A stretch of 64,000 nt of DNA, taken from the NCBI GenBank assembly GCA_963780345.1, contig CAWABU010000009.1:62001-126000 (forward strand), written 5' to 3'. The notes under the pieces were generated by a model. That model did no database searches. It saw only the letters and a list, made by a program, of their open reading frames with translations, and was not told the DNA's origin. The DNA comes from PALSA-693 sp963780345. Its GTDB lineage: Bacteria > Actinomycetota > Acidimicrobiia > Acidimicrobiales > Palsa-688. Below, one piece after another: positions 60,967 through 64,000 of this stretch. Both the position numbers and the translations under genes were made by a program. The first letter of the stretch is position 1. Each line of letters starts with the position of its first letter.

Positions 60967-61802
60967 CAGCACGGCGGTCCACCGGATCGGGTCCCGGCCA
61001 GCAGCGGGCCAGGTGGTGGTGGCAGCTGGGGGGCGTGAGCCACCAGCGGCGGCTGCTCGACCCGGGCCCGTTCCACGATGCCGACCAGGGCGGACACGAT
61101 GCCGGCGGCCAGGCGGTCCCCCAGTTCGGCGGTCGCCTCCGACGGGCGGCCGGTGACCCCGTTGGTCGACAACGACGCGGCGGTGTAGCCGAACGCCAGC
61201 CCCGCGGTTCGGTCCTCGTCGTCGGCGGCGCCGATCAGGTCCCGCCGCACCGCGTTCGGGGCCAGGGCCAGCATCAGGGCCGTCTCGGCCCGATTGGCGT
61301 GGACGTCGTCGCCGTCGATGGCGGCCTCAGCAGCCACCTCCGCCGATGCCTGCCACCAGTGGACGATGCCGAAGCGCAGGTCGGGGCGTTCCAGCCGCAG
61401 ATGGTCGGCGGCCACTCCGAGGCCGGAGGCGTTGCCCATGTGGGCATTGATGGCCAGGATGCGCCGCAGGCCGGAAGATGCGGCCCAGTCGGCGAGGGCC
61501 CGCACCTGCGACGCCAGCAGCTCGGGGGCCACCGACAGGGTCCCGGCCAGTAGCCGGCCGTGCCCGAACGAGCAGGCCACGCTCAATGCCGGCAGCACCA
61601 AAGCCCCGGTGCGGGCGGACACGCCCCGGGCCAGGCCGGTGGCAATGATGGTGTCGGTACCGGTCGGCAGATGCGGCCCGTGCTGCTCCGTGGCGCCCAC
61701 AGGGAGCAGCCCGATCTCGTTGGGATGGGCGGCCAGAAGGGTGGCGACCTCCGGGCTGGTCAGGTGTTCCCACTCCACGGCCGCAGGGGCTTGCGGTTGC
61801 AT
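60966..61802 (-). CDS. Creatininase-family amidohydrolase
   Basis: A 278-residue enzyme, ATG 61802 sharing a base with the upstream stop. The metal-site motifs PVGATEQHGPHLPTGTDT (Glu, His and Asp), FGHGRLLAGTLS, NAHMGNASGL and VHANRAETALML fit the creatininase/creatinine amidohydrolase family. Members open creatinine or related cyclic guanidines, or cleave formamides (e.g. in riboflavin/F420 and mycofactocin contexts). Given two ureohydrolases and urease downstream, a cyclic or acylated guanidine substrate is plausible but unproven. Confidence 0.9.
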   Translation of the reverse strand: MQPQAPAAVEWEHLTSPEVATLLAAHPNEIGLLPVGATEQHGPHLPTGTDTIIATGLARGVSARTGALVLPALSVACSFGHGRLLAGTLSVAPELLASQVRALADWAASSGLRRILAINAHMGNASGLGVAADHLRLERPDLRFGIVHWWQASAEVAAEAAIDGDDVHANRAETALMLALAPNAVRRDLIGAADDEDRTAGLAFGYTAASLSTNGVTGRPSEATAELGDRLAAGIVSALVGIVERARVEQPPLVAHAPQLPPPPGPLLAGTRSGGPPC

Positions 61803-63181
61803 CAGAACATCTCGAGGTAGGTGCGCCGTTCCCAGTCGGAGACCTGGGCGTGATACGTGTCCCACTCCTGCGTCTTCATCGTGATGTAGGCGTCGACGAA
61901 CTGGGAGGGGAACACCTGCCGGGTCAGGGGGTCGGCGTCGAAGGCGTCGATGGCCTCGAGCAGGTTGCGGGGCAGGCGAGCAGCCCCGGGGCGGGCTCCC
62001 GCCCGGTGCCAGTCGTACACCAGATCCTCGACCGGCTCGCCCGGGTCGAGACCGGCACTCACGCCTTCCATCCCGGCGGCGAGAAGGAACGCCGCGGCCA
62101 GGTAGGGGTTGGCGGCGGAATCGACGCCGCGGTTTTCGACCGCCGGCCGGTTGCGGGGGAGGCGCAGCAGGCAGGACCGGTTGTTGTCCCCGTAGGCGGC
62201 GTAGGTGGGGGCCCACGAGACCGATCCGTCGCTCAGGCGGGGTTGGAGGCGCTTGTACGAATTGACGGTTGGGGTGCAGATCGAGGCCAGGGCGGGAGCG
62301 TGGCGGAGGATGCCGGCCACAAACGAATAAGCCGTCTTGCTCCACCCCCGGCCGCGGCGGTCGTCGGCGTCGCGAAAGACGTTGCCGCCGCTGTCGACAT
62401 CGACGAGGCTCATGTTGAAGTGGGCGCCCGAACCCCACGCCTCGGTATAAGGCTTCGGCATGAAAGTGGCGAACAGGCCGGTCTGCTTGGCGATCTGTTT
62501 GGCCATGAGCCGGAACAGGGCCAGCCGGTCGGCCATCTCCAAAGCGGGGGCGGCGGCGAAGTCGAACTCCACCTGACCGTCCCCTCCTTCATGGTCGAAG
62601 CTGAAGACGCCGAAGCCGGTCTCGTTCATGGCGTCGACCATCGGCACCAGGAACGGCATCAGATCGAGCGTGGCATCGACGTCGTATCCGGGGGTGGGCC
62701 TCAGTCGGCCGGACCGGCGAGCCGGTTCGAGATAGCTGGATGCGGCGGCCGGTTCGGCCACCACGTACAACTCCGTCTCCACTCCGAGTACCAGCCCGAA
62801 GCCGGCGGAGCGGGCCTGCTCGATCTGGTTCTTCAGGATGGACCGGGTGCACAGAGCGAACGGCTCCCGGCCGCCAAAGTACAGGTCGGCGACCATGTGG
62901 GCGAAGCGGCGGTCCCACGGCAGGACGCAGAGCGTGTCCGGGTCGGGAACGGCGACGCATTCGTCCTCGTCGGGCGTCATCCGGCCCAGGTCACCCAGGC
63001 CACGCGGCGTGTAACGCTCGTGGCCGGCCAGCAGATCGGCCAGGTGCGCAACCGGCACGCATTTGGACTTGACCCGGCCGGTGACGTCCACGAAAGAGGC
63101 GAAGGCGAAATGCACGCCCTGCTTCGCCAGACGGTCGGCCAGCGCATCGTTCTCCGGCTGGCGTTCCAGGATGGTCTTCAC
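61802..63181 (-). CDS. Glutamine synthetase-family ligase (GlnT/PuuA/GMAS-like)
   Basis: A 459-residue GS-fold enzyme. Landmarks are FASFVDVTGRVKSK, VLGVETELYVV, FSFDHEGGDGQVEFDF (metal-binding Glu residues), FMPKPYTEAWGSGAHFNMSL and the Arg-rich NRPAVENRGVDSAANPYL. Such GS-like enzymes often join glutamate to an amine (polyamines, methylamine, anilines) instead of ammonia. In this operon it may capture the amine released by the ureohydrolases or prime a substrate for the Rieske enzyme, as GS-like AtdA1 does in aniline oxidation. Assimilatory glutamine synthesis is less likely. Confidence 0.9.
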   Translation of the reverse strand: MKTILERQPENDALADRLAKQGVHFAFASFVDVTGRVKSKCVPVAHLADLLAGHERYTPRGLGDLGRMTPDEDECVAVPDPDTLCVLPWDRRFAHMVADLYFGGREPFALCTRSILKNQIEQARSAGFGLVLGVETELYVVAEPAAASSYLEPARRSGRLRPTPGYDVDATLDLMPFLVPMVDAMNETGFGVFSFDHEGGDGQVEFDFAAAPALEMADRLALFRLMAKQIAKQTGLFATFMPKPYTEAWGSGAHFNMSLVDVDSGGNVFRDADDRRGRGWSKTAYSFVAGILRHAPALASICTPTVNSYKRLQPRLSDGSVSWAPTYAAYGDNNRSCLLRLPRNRPAVENRGVDSAANPYLAAAFLLAAGMEGVSAGLDPGEPVEDLVYDWHRAGARPGAARLPRNLLEAIDAFDADPLTRQVFPSQFVDAYITMKTQEWDTYHAQVSDWERRTYLEMF

Positions 63182-63208
63182 CTGATCTCCTCGTTGGGTA
63201 GAGCGTGG

Positions 63209-64000
63209 CTATTTCGGGTAGAGCTTGGCCAGAAGGAGGGCCTCCGGAGCGGCGACCACGTGGGCTGCGGTCACCCCCTGGAGCCACGGCTGGAAGACCA
63301 TGGTGTCGGTCTTGTCGGCCACGTTGAGCCAGCAACCGCTCTGCTGGACCAGGTCCCGGATCTGGTTGTAGATCGATAGGGTCCCGGTCTTGACGGCCTG
63401 GTTGTCCAGGGACTCCATGCCGGCCACGTTGCAGGCCTCGTACTCCAATCCCCCGCTCGGGTCGTAGTTGATGTGGGTCCAGGTGTACGGGTTGTCGGCG
63501 TCGGGCCAGAAGTAGTCGATCAGGGCGTTGGGAGCGGCCGCTCCTCGGGCGGTCTTCACCGACCCGACGGCGCCATAGATGGACGACGTCTCCTCACCCA
63601 CCACCTTGGCGTTGAGGCCGGTGGACTGTAGCTGGGCGCCTATCTGCTCGGCGATCAACTGGTCGTCGGGTGCGCCGGTGTCGTAGCCGAGCACGATGTT
63701 GCGCTGGGAGGAGGGCAGGGCTGATACCAGCTTCGACAGAGCGGACGGGTCGTACTTGATGGTCTGGTGGGCGTATTGCGGGTCCAGGAGGTGGGCCGGC
63801 GAGATCTGGTCCGGGACGGTGGCCCGTCCACCTGGGAAGACGCCGGCCACGATGGCGGGGACGTTGATGGCCTGCGAGGAACGCCTGGCGGAACGCCTGG
63901 GACGTGAAGGGTCCCTTATTTTCGTTCACGTAGACCATCTCGTTCTCGAAGACCGGAAGTTCGTAGAAGCTGAACTTCGACGACTTCTGGTATTGGACCG
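63209..64000 (-). pseudogene. Substrate-binding protein of Dpp/Opp-type importer, partial and frameshifted
   Basis: The 3' part of an SBP_bac_5-family binding protein that extends past the window edge. One frame reads FSFYELPVFENEMVYVNENK and GPFTSQAFRQAF; the continuation AINVPAIVAGVFPGG is in another frame, so the frame breaks near 63878 (one base too many or two missing). The C-terminal part contains DYFWPDADNPYTWTHINYDP and CWLNVADKTDTMVFQPW. It is the likely first gene of the import/catabolic operon. Assembly error or real mutation cannot be told apart here. Confidence 0.8.

Overview
The window is very GC-rich and gene-dense. It fits an actinobacterium, perhaps an uncultured Acidimicrobiia-like lineage. 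The class is inference from gene content: F420-type LLM oxidoreductase, dnaX-ybaB order, MoxR/DUF58/transglutaminase cluster, CoA-transferase/thiolase/DUF35 cluster and a separate-subunit urease. Many genes overlap by 1-8 bases and many start with GTG or TTG.

Layout. 0-7.5 kb: start of a YbaB-like gene, dnaX, tRNA-Ser(GGA), a MoxR ATPase/DUF58/transglutaminase operon, and tadA. 7.5-16 kb: acyl-CoA and small-molecule metabolism (LLM oxidoreductase, TPP enzyme, amidohydrolase, thiolase-like protein with its DUF35 partner, two class III CoA-transferases). 16-19.7 kb: secreted glucosaminidase, nitronate monooxygenase-like enzyme, a small membrane protein, a hemerythrin-like protein. 19.8-26.4 kb: a MacAB-type export operon with two HlyD-like adaptors and a DUF5666 lipoprotein. 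26.4-33.4 kb: a sparse accessory region with a possible regulator remnant, a BNR/Ig-repeat secreted protein and an arylsulfotransferase-lectin protein. 33.5-47.7 kb: tRNA-Ser(CGA), YcnI-like protein, ABC exporter, ABC-F ATPase, larC/larB, pheA, tRNA-Ser(TGA), and an ECF sigma factor with a membrane partner.

47.8-64 kb: one long minus-strand gene train, open at the right edge. It encodes a Dpp/Opp-type ABC importer, a glutamine-synthetase-like ligase, a creatininase-family amidohydrolase, two different ureohydrolases, a Rieske oxygenase, a metallo-beta-lactamase-fold hydrolase, an unrecognised 186-residue protein, and finally a complete ureABCFGD cluster. I read it as a catabolic operon for a guanidino or alkyl-guanidine-type compound: import, amide or ring opening, oxidation, release of urea, and urea hydrolysis. 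One ureohydrolase has features that recall the nickel guanidinase (GdmH) type. The substrate is not known from the sequence.

Other notable points. A roughly 90-bp hairpin element occurs twice (38.65 and 45.29 kb); its two stems differ by four compensatory base-pair changes. A 15-bp tandem repeat with one 14-bp unit fuses two neighbouring genes in frame. Four genes in all carry single-site frameshifts, three of them repaired by adding one C/G in a C/G run, so assembly error must be excluded before any is called a pseudogene.
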